Shown: one piece after another, positions 23,832 to 31,571 of the stretch
Numbering within the stretch: the stretch's first letter is position 1
How the letters are laid out: each line of letters starts with the position of its first letter
The notes under the pieces: model-generated
The model's database searches: none
What the model was told of the DNA's origin: nothing
Seen by the model: only the letters and a program-made list of their open reading frames with translations
Translations under genes and position numbers: made by a program
Assembly: GCA_903840315.1 (NCBI GenBank)
Contig: CAIMFK010000001.1
Location: 1 to 53,223 of the forward strand
Length of the DNA: 53,223 nt
From: an uncultured Candidatus Saccharibacteria bacterium
Lineage (GTDB): Bacteria; Patescibacteriota; Saccharimonadia; Saccharimonadales; UBA4665
Direction of reading: 5' to 3'

Positions 23832-24857
23832 ATGGTTATAGAAAAAAATACAGATTTACGATTATTTTCAACAATGCGGCTCGGAGGTAAAGCCAAGTAC
23901 AGTGCCAGAATTGAAAACAAAAATGATCTAATCAGGGCTGTGAACTTTGCTAAGGAAAATAATCTTCCAATTATTTGTGTTGGCAAAGGTAGCAACATCA
24001 TATGGAGAGATGAAGGTTTTAATGGACTTTTAATAATCAATGAAATTAAAGGCATTAGATTTGAAGATAATGGGGACCACGTACTAGCATCCTCTGGATC
24101 GGGAGAAATATGGGATGATCTTGTCACAAAGTCCGTTGAATTAAATCTTTCCGGTATTGAATCCTTGGCTTTAATTCCAGGAACAACCGGAGCAACTCCG
24201 GTACAGAATGTTGGAGCATATGGCCAAGAGGTTTCTGATACTATTTCAGAAATTGAAATGTTTGACCTTCAAAATGGTCAATTCGTCACAATTAAAACAG
24301 AAGACTGCGATTTTGGATACAGAACAAGTCGTTTCAAAAAACAAGACAAAAACAGATTTATAATCATTAATGTTAATTTTAAATTATCCAAGGACTATCC
24401 AAATCTACCTCTATATCCGGCGGTTCAAAATTACCTAGACGATAACGACATTAAGGTAATTAGTCCATCCGTTGTTAGAAATGCAGTAATAGCAATTAGA
24501 AGCGCTAAATTGCCAGATCCTGCGGAAGTAGCCAACAATGGCTCCTTCTTTTCAAATCCAGTTATCGATGAATCGGACTTTATCGAAATTCAAAAAAAAT
24601 ATGAAGATATTGTTTATTGGCAAACAAGCGATGGAAAATATAAATTATCCGCAGCCTGGTTAATTGACAAAGCAGGTTTTTCAAATTTCGAAGACGAGGA
24701 AACTGGAATGGCTACATGGCCCACTCAATCACTTGTCATTGTTAATCGCAGCGCCAATAGTACAAAAAGTTTACTAAATTTCAGAGATAAGATTTTTAGT
24801 AAGGTTGAATCATTGTTCGGTATTAAACTAGAACAAGAGCCCGAGCTTCTGCCTTAA
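23832..24857 (+). CDS. murB: UDP-N-acetylenolpyruvoylglucosamine reductase
   Basis: A flavoenzyme reducing the MurA product to UDP-MurNAc. Blocks visible are the FAD site STMRLGGKAKYSA, ICVGKGSNIIWRDEGFNGLL, LALIPGTTGATPVQNVGAYG, FGYRTSRFKK, and the catalytic Ser in NNGSFFSNPV, with AAWLIDKAGF near the end. The ATG at 23832 is chosen since TATAAT ends 7 nt upstream and family homology starts there. At 341 residues it is the long (type I) form. Its stop shares TTAA with glyA. Confidence 0.95.
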   Translation: MVIEKNTDLRLFSTMRLGGKAKYSARIENKNDLIRAVNFAKENNLPIICVGKGSNIIWRDEGFNGLLIINEIKGIRFEDNGDHVLASSGSGEIWDDLVTKSVELNLSGIESLALIPGTTGATPVQNVGAYGQEVSDTISEIEMFDLQNGQFVTIKTEDCDFGYRTSRFKKQDKNRFIIINVNFKLSKDYPNLPLYPAVQNYLDDNDIKVISPSVVRNAVIAIRSAKLPDPAEVANNGSFFSNPVIDESDFIEIQKKYEDIVYWQTSDGKYKLSAAWLIDKAGFSNFEDEETGMATWPTQSLVIVNRSANSTKSLLNFRDKIFSKVESLFGIKLEQEPELLP

Positions 24858-26131
24858 TTATCGCTAGGTAATGGGAATTTTTTAGAAAATTCTACTACTT
24901 CTTCTCTGATCTTTTCTAAATCTTCAAGACTATTTCTAGATTCAATGGATCGCTTCATCCAATCTGCAATTTTTTGCATATCTTTTTCTTTGAGACCTCT
25001 AGTCGTTATTGCTGGGGTGCCGAGTCGAAGTCCACTTGGCCTAAATGGAGGTAATTTATCATCGGGAATTGAGTTACAATTTGCAGTTAGGCCAATTTTA
25101 TCAAAAATCTCTTGAGCTTCTCGCCCATCAATACCAAAGCTGCTAGGCATATCGATCATAATTAGATGATTATCCGTACCGCCGGTTACAAGCTTGAAGC
25201 CTTCACTAATTAAATCAGAGGCAAGCTGTTTTGAATTTTTTAAAACCTGCTTTGCGTATTCCTTAAACTCAGGCCTTAAGGCTTCTTCGAATGCTACAGC
25301 TTTTGCAAGGATATTGTTCATATGAGGACCGCCCTGCATGCCCGGAAAAACTTCTCTATCAATAAGCGTTGGTAAATTTTCAATTGTTTTTTCGGGAGCT
25401 TTTAATGGATTAGAAACTATACCTTTGCTTAGAATTAGACCACCTCTTGGTCCTCTTAAAGTTTTATGAGTTGTTGTAGTCATAATATGGAATCCAAAAT
25501 CAAGTGGATTTGGTAAAGCCTTACCTGCGATAAGACCGGCAATATGAGCCATATCTGCCATAAGAACTGCACCAACTTCGTTGCCGATATCTACAAATTT
25601 TTGATAATCTAAGCTTCTTGGGTAGCCGCTAAATCCAGCAATAATTAATTTAGGCTTTTCTCTCAATGCAACCTTTCGCATTTCCTCATAATCTATTTCA
25701 CCAGTTTCAACATCAGATAAGCCATACCTTACAAATCTATACAATTTAGCACTAGACGTAACGGGAGCTCCATGGGTTAAGTGACCTCCATGATCGAGAC
25801 GCATTGCCAATATTGTATCTCCAGGATTGAGCCAAGCCTGATAAACAGCAATATTGGCTGGGGCACCACTGTGTGGCTGAACATTGGCATGGTCGGCGCC
25901 AAACAACTCTTTAGCTCTTTCGATTGCTAAAGCTTCAACCTTATCTGTATTTTCTTGTCCGCCATAGTATCTTTTTCCAGGATAGCCCTCAGAATATTTA
26001 TTTGTAAATATACTGCCCAGAGCAGTTAATACGTCCTTGGAAACATAGTTTTCACTAGGTATTAATTCAAGACCATCTCTTTGTCTTGTTTCTTCAGCAT
26101 CAAGCAATTCCTGTAAAATTTTATCCTTCAA
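24854..26131 (-). CDS. glyA: Serine hydroxymethyltransferase
   Basis: A PLP enzyme converting Ser and THF to Gly and methylene-THF. Seen are ELIPSENYVSKDVL, NKYSEGYPGKRYYGG, HANVQPHSGAPANIAVYQA, MADMAHIAGLIAG, and the PLP Lys in TTTTHKTLRGPRGG, with SGLRLGTPAITTRGL near the end. At 425 residues it has family length. The start is TTG with AAGGAG 6 nt before it, one of the clear Shine-Dalgarno starts here. It feeds FolD and the folate cycle. Confidence 0.95.
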   Translation of the reverse strand: MKDKILQELLDAEETRQRDGLELIPSENYVSKDVLTALGSIFTNKYSEGYPGKRYYGGQENTDKVEALAIERAKELFGADHANVQPHSGAPANIAVYQAWLNPGDTILAMRLDHGGHLTHGAPVTSSAKLYRFVRYGLSDVETGEIDYEEMRKVALREKPKLIIAGFSGYPRSLDYQKFVDIGNEVGAVLMADMAHIAGLIAGKALPNPLDFGFHIMTTTTHKTLRGPRGGLILSKGIVSNPLKAPEKTIENLPTLIDREVFPGMQGGPHMNNILAKAVAFEEALRPEFKEYAKQVLKNSKQLASDLISEGFKLVTGGTDNHLIMIDMPSSFGIDGREAQEIFDKIGLTANCNSIPDDKLPPFRPSGLRLGTPAITTRGLKEKDMQKIADWMKRSIESRNSLEDLEKIREEVVEFSKKFPLPSDN

Positions 26132-26240
26132 GAGAATCTCCTTAAAAAGTTATATTTTTATTGTAGCAATTAGTTTTGAATGAGCATATAATAAAAATCA
26201 CCGGATAAAAAACAAAAACACAATTTAATACTACAAGTGA

Positions 26241-26246
26241 TATAAT
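26241..26246 (+). promoter_or_regulatory. -10 box of HTH-murA
   Basis: TATAAT lies 9 nt before the ATG at 26256. The leader is at most about 3 nt. Confidence 0.6.
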
Positions 26247-26255
26247 TATTTTTAT

Positions 26256-27779
26256 ATGAATGACAATAATACTCAAATTGGCGAATTAATTTCTCATATA
26301 AGGCATGAAAAAGGCTTAACTCAAGCTGCTTTTGCTAGCCTATTAGGCACTAGTCAATCTGCTATCAACAGAATTGAGCACGGCAAACAAAATCTTAGCA
26401 TAGAAACTATAGCAAGGATTAGTGATGTCTTAAATCAACAAATAGTTAGCTTATCTAGTGGATCAATTAGTTTACGTATCGAAGGTGGTCATGAACTAAG
26501 GGGTGAGATTGCGGTTAAAACCAGCAAGAACGCTGTTGTTGGTCTTTTATGTGCCTGTCTGATAAATAAGGGAACTACAACCATAAAGAAAGCTCCTAGA
26601 ATTGAGGAAGTAAACAGATTAGTTGAAGTGCTAAAAAGTATTGGTGCATCTGTACGTTGGATTAATGAAACTGATTTAGAAATTAAACCACCTCAAACAA
26701 TTGATTTGAGCAAGATGGATAAAGCTGCTGCTCGAAAAACTAGAAGTGTAATAATGTTCATTGGGTCCATGATGCATAGCTTAAAGGAGTTCAACATCCC
26801 TTACGCTGGAGGCTGTGAACTAGGAAGAAGAAGTGTTTTGCCCCACATATATGCACTCGAAGAGTTTGGAGTAGATATTGACACAGTAAGTGGACATTAC
26901 AAAGTTAAGGTTAAAAAGAGTCTACCTAAAAGAACTGTTGTACTGTATGAATCTGGAGACACCACAACTGAAAATGCCCTATTTGCTGCTGCAGGGTTTG
27001 ATGGCGAAACCACAATAAAAATGGCAAGTGCAAATTATTCAGTACAAGACATATGCTACTACCTTGAAAAACTTGGAGTCAAAATTGAAGGCATCGGAAC
27101 CACAACACTAAAAGTTAAGGGTTCTAGCTATATTAAGAAAAATGTTACCTATTATCCAAGTGAGGACCCTGTTGAAGCCATGACATTCATAGCAGCTGCT
27201 GTGACCACAGACTCCTCTATCACCGTAAAAAGAGTTCCAATTGAATTTGTTGAATTAGAACTTTTAAAGCTTGAGAAAATGGGACTTAAATACAAATACG
27301 GAGAAATATACAAGGCAGATAACAAAAAAACCGACTTGGTTGATTTGAAGATATATAAGCATAACGGAACTCTTAAGGCAGCTGAAGAAAAAATCTATGG
27401 ACGTCCGTTCCCCGGATTAAACATAGACAATCTTCCCTACTTCGTTCCGATTGCTGCAGTTGCAAAAGGAAAGACTTTGATTCATGACTGGGTATACGAA
27501 GATAGAGCCCTAATGTTCACTGAAATGAAAAAAATTGGCGTAGATCTCGATTTAGCTGATCCTCACAGGGTTTTTGTTAATGGACCCACAAAATGGAGAG
27601 CAGCAGACTTGGTTTGTCCATCAGGAATTAGGCCAGCAGTAATGATTCTAATTGGAATGCTAGCAGCTGGTGGCACCAGTACATTAAGAAATGTTTATAC
27701 TATAAATAGGGGGTATGAAGACTTGGCTGCAAGACTGAATAGTCTTGGTGCTAAAATTACAGTTTTACATGGTCTATAA
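26256..27779 (+). CDS. murA: UDP-GlcNAc 1-carboxyvinyltransferase with fused N-terminal XRE HTH
   Basis: Residues 6-62 are a complete Cro/CI-type HTH (IGELISHIRHEKGLTQAAFA, then GTSQSAINRIEHGKQNLSIE). From residue about 70 a full MurA follows: RIEGGHELRGEIAVKTSKNA, PRIEEVNRLVEVLKSIGA, the catalytic-loop Cys in AGGCELGRRS, then EDPVEAMTFIAA, RPFPGLNIDNLPYFVP and TINRGYEDL. MurA transfers enolpyruvate to UDP-GlcNAc, the first committed step to peptidoglycan. The total of 507 residues equals a normal MurA plus the HTH. The frame is continuous, with no frameshift or second start needed. The fusion suggests a DNA-binding, possibly self-regulating enzyme. Confidence 0.93.
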   Translation: MNDNNTQIGELISHIRHEKGLTQAAFASLLGTSQSAINRIEHGKQNLSIETIARISDVLNQQIVSLSSGSISLRIEGGHELRGEIAVKTSKNAVVGLLCACLINKGTTTIKKAPRIEEVNRLVEVLKSIGASVRWINETDLEIKPPQTIDLSKMDKAAARKTRSVIMFIGSMMHSLKEFNIPYAGGCELGRRSVLPHIYALEEFGVDIDTVSGHYKVKVKKSLPKRTVVLYESGDTTTENALFAAAGFDGETTIKMASANYSVQDICYYLEKLGVKIEGIGTTTLKVKGSSYIKKNVTYYPSEDPVEAMTFIAAAVTTDSSITVKRVPIEFVELELLKLEKMGLKYKYGEIYKADNKKTDLVDLKIYKHNGTLKAAEEKIYGRPFPGLNIDNLPYFVPIAAVAKGKTLIHDWVYEDRALMFTEMKKIGVDLDLADPHRVFVNGPTKWRAADLVCPSGIRPAVMILIGMLAAGGTSTLRNVYTINRGYEDLAARLNSLGAKITVLHGL

Positions 27780-27794
27780 ATCGTAATTTAATGT

Positions 27795-27800
27795 TATAAT
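27795..27800 (+). promoter_or_regulatory. -10 box of the tRNA-Gly/Arg/His cluster
   Basis: A perfect TATAAT lies 17 nt before the first base of tRNA-Gly. No other promoter is evident before the downstream ATPase. Confidence 0.65.
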
Positions 27801-27817
27801 ATATTTTTGTTAAGCAT

Positions 27818-27892
27818 GCGGGTGTCGTATAGTGGCTAATATGCTAGCCTTCCAAGCTTGAGACGCGAGTTCGATTCTCGCCACCCGCACCA
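27818..27892 (+). tRNA. tRNA-Gly (anticodon TCC)
   Basis: Acceptor GCGGGTG/CACCCGC, anticodon loop CTTCCAA (TCC), T-loop TTCGATT, and encoded CCA. There is one T-T mismatch in the anticodon stem. Confidence 0.93.
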
Positions 27893-27903
27893 AAACAAAT
27901 GCC

Positions 27904-27980
27904 GCCCTGATAGCTCAGTTGGATAGAGCAGGAGACTTCTAAGCTCAAGGTCGGGGGTTCGAATCCCTCTCAGGGCACCA
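27904..27980 (+). tRNA. tRNA-Arg (anticodon TCT)
   Basis: Acceptor GCCCTGA/TCAGGGC, D-stem GCTC/GAGC, anticodon loop CTTCTAA (TCT), T-loop TTCGAAT, and encoded CCA. The anticodon stem GGAGA/GCTCA has non-Watson-Crick pairs at both ends (G27-A43 and A31-G39). Confidence 0.92.
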
Positions 27981-27998
27981 TTACTTAACAATACATAC

Positions 27999-28076
27999 GG
28001 CGGGAGTAGCTCAATTGGTTAGAGCGTCGGGTTGTGGTTCCGAAGGCCGTGGGTTCAATTCCCATCTCTCGCCCCA
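27999..28076 (+). tRNA. tRNA-His (anticodon GTG)
   Basis: The loop TTGTGGT in stem TCGGG/TCCGA gives anticodon GTG. The extra 5' G (position -1) is encoded and faces discriminator C, as in bacterial tRNA-His. CCA is encoded. The ATPase start codon follows only 16 nt after the tRNA. Confidence 0.95.
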
Positions 28077-28092
28077 ATATAAAAAGGATTCG

Positions 28093-29943
28093 ATGAAACA
28101 AATTTCTGTACTTTGGGTATTTCTGAAAAAATATAAACTTTTCGCATTTGCACTTTTGTCGCTAATAATCGGAATTGCCTTATACTTTTCAAATCTTCCC
28201 AAAGAAACAAAATATTTATTATCATTTATAGCCATAGCAGAAACAGTTCCTTTAATTTGGGGAATGATTCAAGATTTACGAGTCGGTACTTATGGAGTTG
28301 ATATTCTTGCTGCAACAGCAATTATTAGCTCTATTGTTATCGGACAATACTGGGCTGCAATTGTTATAGTCATAATGTTAACTGGTGGAGAAGCCCTAGA
28401 AGACTATGCCGAAAATAGGGCAGAAAAAGAAATTGATGCACTACTTAAGAGAGCTCCTCAAATTGCTCATGTTCTGAGAGGTGGTAAAGTAATGGATGTT
28501 AGGGTTTCCAAGGTTGAGACAAATAATAAGATAATTATAAAGCCCGGTGAATTGGTTCCTGTTGATGCAGTAATCATTGAAGGCACTGCCACTTTCGATC
28601 AATCAAGCCTGACCGGTGAAAGTGTGCCGGTGAGTAAAAAAGTTGGCGACAATTTACTGAGCGGTTCAGTAAATATGGATGGAGCAATAACTGCAAAGGC
28701 TTTGCGGCCTGCCTCAGAATCTCAATATGAGCAAATAATTAAGCTTGTTAAATCTGCCCAAAATAGTCAGACACCATTCGTTAGATTGGCAGACAGATAT
28801 AGTATTCCTTTTACTGCGATATCATTCATGATTGCTATTGGTGCCTGGATTCTAAGCCACCAAGCAATAAGATTTGTTGAGGTTCTAGTAGTCGCAACCC
28901 CCTGTCCCCTTATCCTTGCAGCGCCAATCGCAGTTATTTCTGGCATGAGTCGAGCAGCCAAGAATGGAATTATAATTAAATCGGGAGGGTCACTTGAAAG
29001 ACTTGCAGAGGCAACATCCATTGCCTTCGATAAAACAGGAACCCTGACAACAGGAATAGCTCAGATAAAAGAAGTTAAAGCATTTGGAAGAAACAAAAAG
29101 AATGATGTTCTAAAACTGGCCGGGTCTCTCGAACAAAATTCGAATCATGTATTAGCTGTTTCCATAGTTAATGAAACCAAGAGATTAAAAATAAAATTAA
29201 CAAAAGCCACTGGAATTAAAAATTTTTCAGGAACTGGCATGAGTGGTAAGGTTTCTGGAAAACTAGTTATGATTGGAAATATCAATATGATTAAAAATAA
29301 CAATATAGGGGTGCCGAAAAATATTAATCTGAAATCTAATAAAGACACGATTACTTACGTTGCGATTGATTCGCAATTAATTGGATCTATAAGTTTTGAT
29401 GACAAAATAAGGCCTGAGTCAAAAAATACAATTGCCAGACTTAGAAAATTAGGTTTCAAAAATACGATTCTCATAACCGGCGACTTAGAAAGTAAAGCTA
29501 AAGCCGTTGCAAAAAAACTAGGAATAGAAAAAGTTATTGCGAGTGCGCTTCCAGGGGATAAGATTAATGCCATAGAAGATAATGAATTGAGACCAATTGT
29601 ATTTGTGGGTGACGGAGTCAATGACGCACCAGTATTAACCGCTGCTGACGTCGGCATAGCCTTAGGAGCACAAGGACAAACTGCTGCCAGTGAGTCTGCA
29701 GATATGGTCATTATGCTTGATGATTTTAGTAAGGTTGCAAAAGCTAGAGAAATCGCCAAACGAACATTCTCTATCGCACAGCAAAGCATATTAATTGGAA
29801 TAGCAATGAGCTTAGTTTTAATGCTAGTATTTGCAACTGGTAAATTTCCACCAGTTTATGGAGCATTACTGCAGGAACTAGTTGACGTATTTGTAATCTT
29901 TAATGCTCTAAGAGCACATCAAGAGATAAAGACTAGAAATTAG
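28093..29943 (+). CDS. P1B-type heavy-metal-translocating ATPase (TPC motif)
   Basis: The ATG at 28093 is chosen because AAAAGGA lies just upstream; an open frame extends back into tRNA-His only by chance. The 616 residues show N-terminal helices, the actuator loop DQSSLTGESVPV, the membrane metal motif VATPCPLILAAP (TPC at 269-271), the phosphorylation site FDKTGTLT (Asp313), the nucleotide-binding region around NSNHVLAVSIV (His-Val in place of HP), and VFVGDGVNDAPVLTAADVGI. There is no N-terminal metal-binding domain. TPC instead of CPC or SPC leaves the metal uncertain. It lies 16 nt after tRNA-His without its own visible promoter. Confidence 0.9.
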   Translation: MKQISVLWVFLKKYKLFAFALLSLIIGIALYFSNLPKETKYLLSFIAIAETVPLIWGMIQDLRVGTYGVDILAATAIISSIVIGQYWAAIVIVIMLTGGEALEDYAENRAEKEIDALLKRAPQIAHVLRGGKVMDVRVSKVETNNKIIIKPGELVPVDAVIIEGTATFDQSSLTGESVPVSKKVGDNLLSGSVNMDGAITAKALRPASESQYEQIIKLVKSAQNSQTPFVRLADRYSIPFTAISFMIAIGAWILSHQAIRFVEVLVVATPCPLILAAPIAVISGMSRAAKNGIIIKSGGSLERLAEATSIAFDKTGTLTTGIAQIKEVKAFGRNKKNDVLKLAGSLEQNSNHVLAVSIVNETKRLKIKLTKATGIKNFSGTGMSGKVSGKLVMIGNINMIKNNNIGVPKNINLKSNKDTITYVAIDSQLIGSISFDDKIRPESKNTIARLRKLGFKNTILITGDLESKAKAVAKKLGIEKVIASALPGDKINAIEDNELRPIVFVGDGVNDAPVLTAADVGIALGAQGQTAASESADMVIMLDDFSKVAKAREIAKRTFSIAQQSILIGIAMSLVLMLVFATGKFPPVYGALLQELVDVFVIFNALRAHQEIKTRN

Positions 29944-30583
29944 ATAACCAATAAATTACCACTATAGGTATTAGCAAATTGTCTATTCCACTAGTACTCA
30001 GGCTTTCAATAAAAGTTAAGAACGGTGGAAACAAAATTACAGTTGCTAGGCTAGGTAATTGATTCGAAAAAGCATAATAGGCTACCAATATTATCAGTGC
30101 ACATATATAAAAAACTAAAGAACCAATAAGAGATTTCTTGGCACCAAATACAGTATACTTTGTACTTTTTCCATATTTCTTACCCAAGATTGCTGCTAGT
30201 CCATCAGAAATACTAAGATTTAGTATTGCTACAAGAAAAATATACTTATTGGTGGTTAATAAACTTGCTACTAGAATTCCAATAGAAAAATATAGCTCGC
30301 CATGGCTTTGACGATCTAATTTCTTAACACTTTTAAATATTGTAAATTTTCTAGAGAAGAACTTAATTTTACGAACTATAAAGACTGATATTATGAAGCC
30401 CAGAGCTAAAGATATGATCAAATACCTAGGTAGGAAGAAAGGCCAAAATGCTATAAATGTACCTAAAGATATATGGAGGAATTTTCTTACAGTTTCGTGT
30501 GTGAATTTTTTACTTCGCCAAAGATATTCTGTTATAAAAAATAAAATAGCTATTCCCGCTATTACAAAAACTAGATTTAACAT
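29933..30583 (-). CDS. SEC59/DGK1/VTE5-like membrane CTP-dependent lipid kinase
   Basis: A polytopic membrane protein of 216 residues with the family marks ETVRKFLHISLGTFIAF, then LNLSISDGLAAILGKKYGKS and GAKKSLIGSLVF (Asp-Gly, Gly-Lys and Lys-Ser..Gly-Ser blocks of the dolichol/diacylglycerol/phytol kinase group). It probably phosphorylates an isoprenoid alcohol or diacylglycerol. TAGAAT ends 6 nt before the ATG (leaderless type). Its 3' end overlaps the convergent ATPase by 11 bp. Confidence 0.8.
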   Translation of the reverse strand: MLNLVFVIAGIAILFFITEYLWRSKKFTHETVRKFLHISLGTFIAFWPFFLPRYLIISLALGFIISVFIVRKIKFFSRKFTIFKSVKKLDRQSHGELYFSIGILVASLLTTNKYIFLVAILNLSISDGLAAILGKKYGKSTKYTVFGAKKSLIGSLVFYICALIILVAYYAFSNQLPSLATVILFPPFLTFIESLSTSGIDNLLIPIVVIYWLSNF

Positions 30584-30643
30584 ATTTATATTCTACTTGT
30601 GTTTTTCAGAAGTACAATATAAATAGATTATATTATTACGTTA

Positions 30644-30720
30644 TGGTCGGAGTGGCCGGACTCGAACCGGCGACCTCTGCGTCCCAAACGCAGCGCGCTA
30701 GCCAACTGTGCCACACTCCG
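30644..30720 (-). tRNA. tRNA-Pro (anticodon TGG)
   Basis: Acceptor CGGAGTG paired with CACTCCG, anticodon stem CTGCG/CGCAG with loop TTTGGGA (TGG), T-loop TTCGAGT, and encoded CCA. Confidence 0.95.
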
Positions 30721-30763
30721 ACAATTACGTGACTTTCATTATAACTAAAAATTGACTCCTCTA

Positions 30764-31558
30764 CTAGAGTATTTTTTGAATCTGTTTTATATCTTTAGCT
30801 AGGAATGTCTTGTCGTCGATATCTGCAAGAACGGCATTAAACTGAAGCCTTCCTTCATCTTCTAACATATTCATGGATGGTACATTATTTTTCCAACGAT
30901 TAATAATTACGTCCAACTTAACACCCAGGCTGGAATCTAGCGATCCACACATGCCTACGTCAGTGATATGAGCAGTCCCCTTAGGTAAAACCATGGCATC
31001 GGCAGTTGGTATGTGCCAATGATCTCCAACAACCAGTGAGGCACGTCCATCGAGAAAGTATCCAATGACTTTTTTCTCACTTGAATAATCACCATGAAAA
31101 TTAACCACAGTAATAATATCTTCGTTTGAAAATTCTTCCAAAATATTATCTATGACCTTGAGTGGATTATCGGTCTTATTATTAGCATCTCTGCCTACTA
31201 TTTGACCCAATAAACTTACTACCAATATTTTCTGGCCTTTTTTTTCTATTACCTTATACCCAAGACCTGGAGTGGAGATTGGATAATTTGCAGGTCTTAT
31301 TATTGGTTCTTCAGGGTTAGATAGTGAAGGATAAATAGTGTCTTTTGCTAGAGACCAATTTCCACCAGTGAAAAAATCTATGCCAAGTTTTTTCAACTCC
31401 AAGTAATCGATGAGATTGATGCCTTTACCACTAGATACGTTCTCTGCCTGAGCAATAACTAAATCAATCTTCTCTTTTTTTCGTAGGTCAGGAAGAATGC
31501 GTGAGACTGCTTCAATCCCACGTTCTCCCATAATATCGCCCACATAAAGTATTCTCAT
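30764..31558 (-). CDS. ymdB: YmdB-family metallophosphoesterase
   Basis: A dinuclear metallophosphoesterase of 264 residues. The first metal motif is ILYVGDIMGERG, followed by AQAENVSSGKGI, TGGNWSLAKD, VVNFHGDYSSEK, VVGDHWHIPTAD and ITDVGMCGSLDSSLG. These blocks match YmdB/TIGR00282, a 2',3'-cyclic-nucleotide phosphodiesterase. It begins 13 nt after rny, a conserved neighbourhood: in Bacillus YmdB associates with RNase Y and affects RNA turnover and biofilm genes. The usual His in TGGNHxW is here Trp-Ser (TGGNWSL), a possible metal-site change. Confidence 0.9.
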   Translation of the reverse strand: MRILYVGDIMGERGIEAVSRILPDLRKKEKIDLVIAQAENVSSGKGINLIDYLELKKLGIDFFTGGNWSLAKDTIYPSLSNPEEPIIRPANYPISTPGLGYKVIEKKGQKILVVSLLGQIVGRDANNKTDNPLKVIDNILEEFSNEDIITVVNFHGDYSSEKKVIGYFLDGRASLVVGDHWHIPTADAMVLPKGTAHITDVGMCGSLDSSLGVKLDVIINRWKNNVPSMNMLEDEGRLQFNAVLADIDDKTFLAKDIKQIQKIL

Positions 31559-31571
31559 AAAAACAACTTAT

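Noticed and set aside
23771-24127. Extended N-terminus of the XRE regulator antisense to murB
   Set aside because: It is a shadow of murB. The TAGAAT box 7 nt before 23770 and the HTH start support the short form.
28015-28092. A longer N-terminus for the P-type ATPase
   Set aside because: The extension is translated from tRNA-His. The ATG at 28093 has a ribosome site, and homology begins there.
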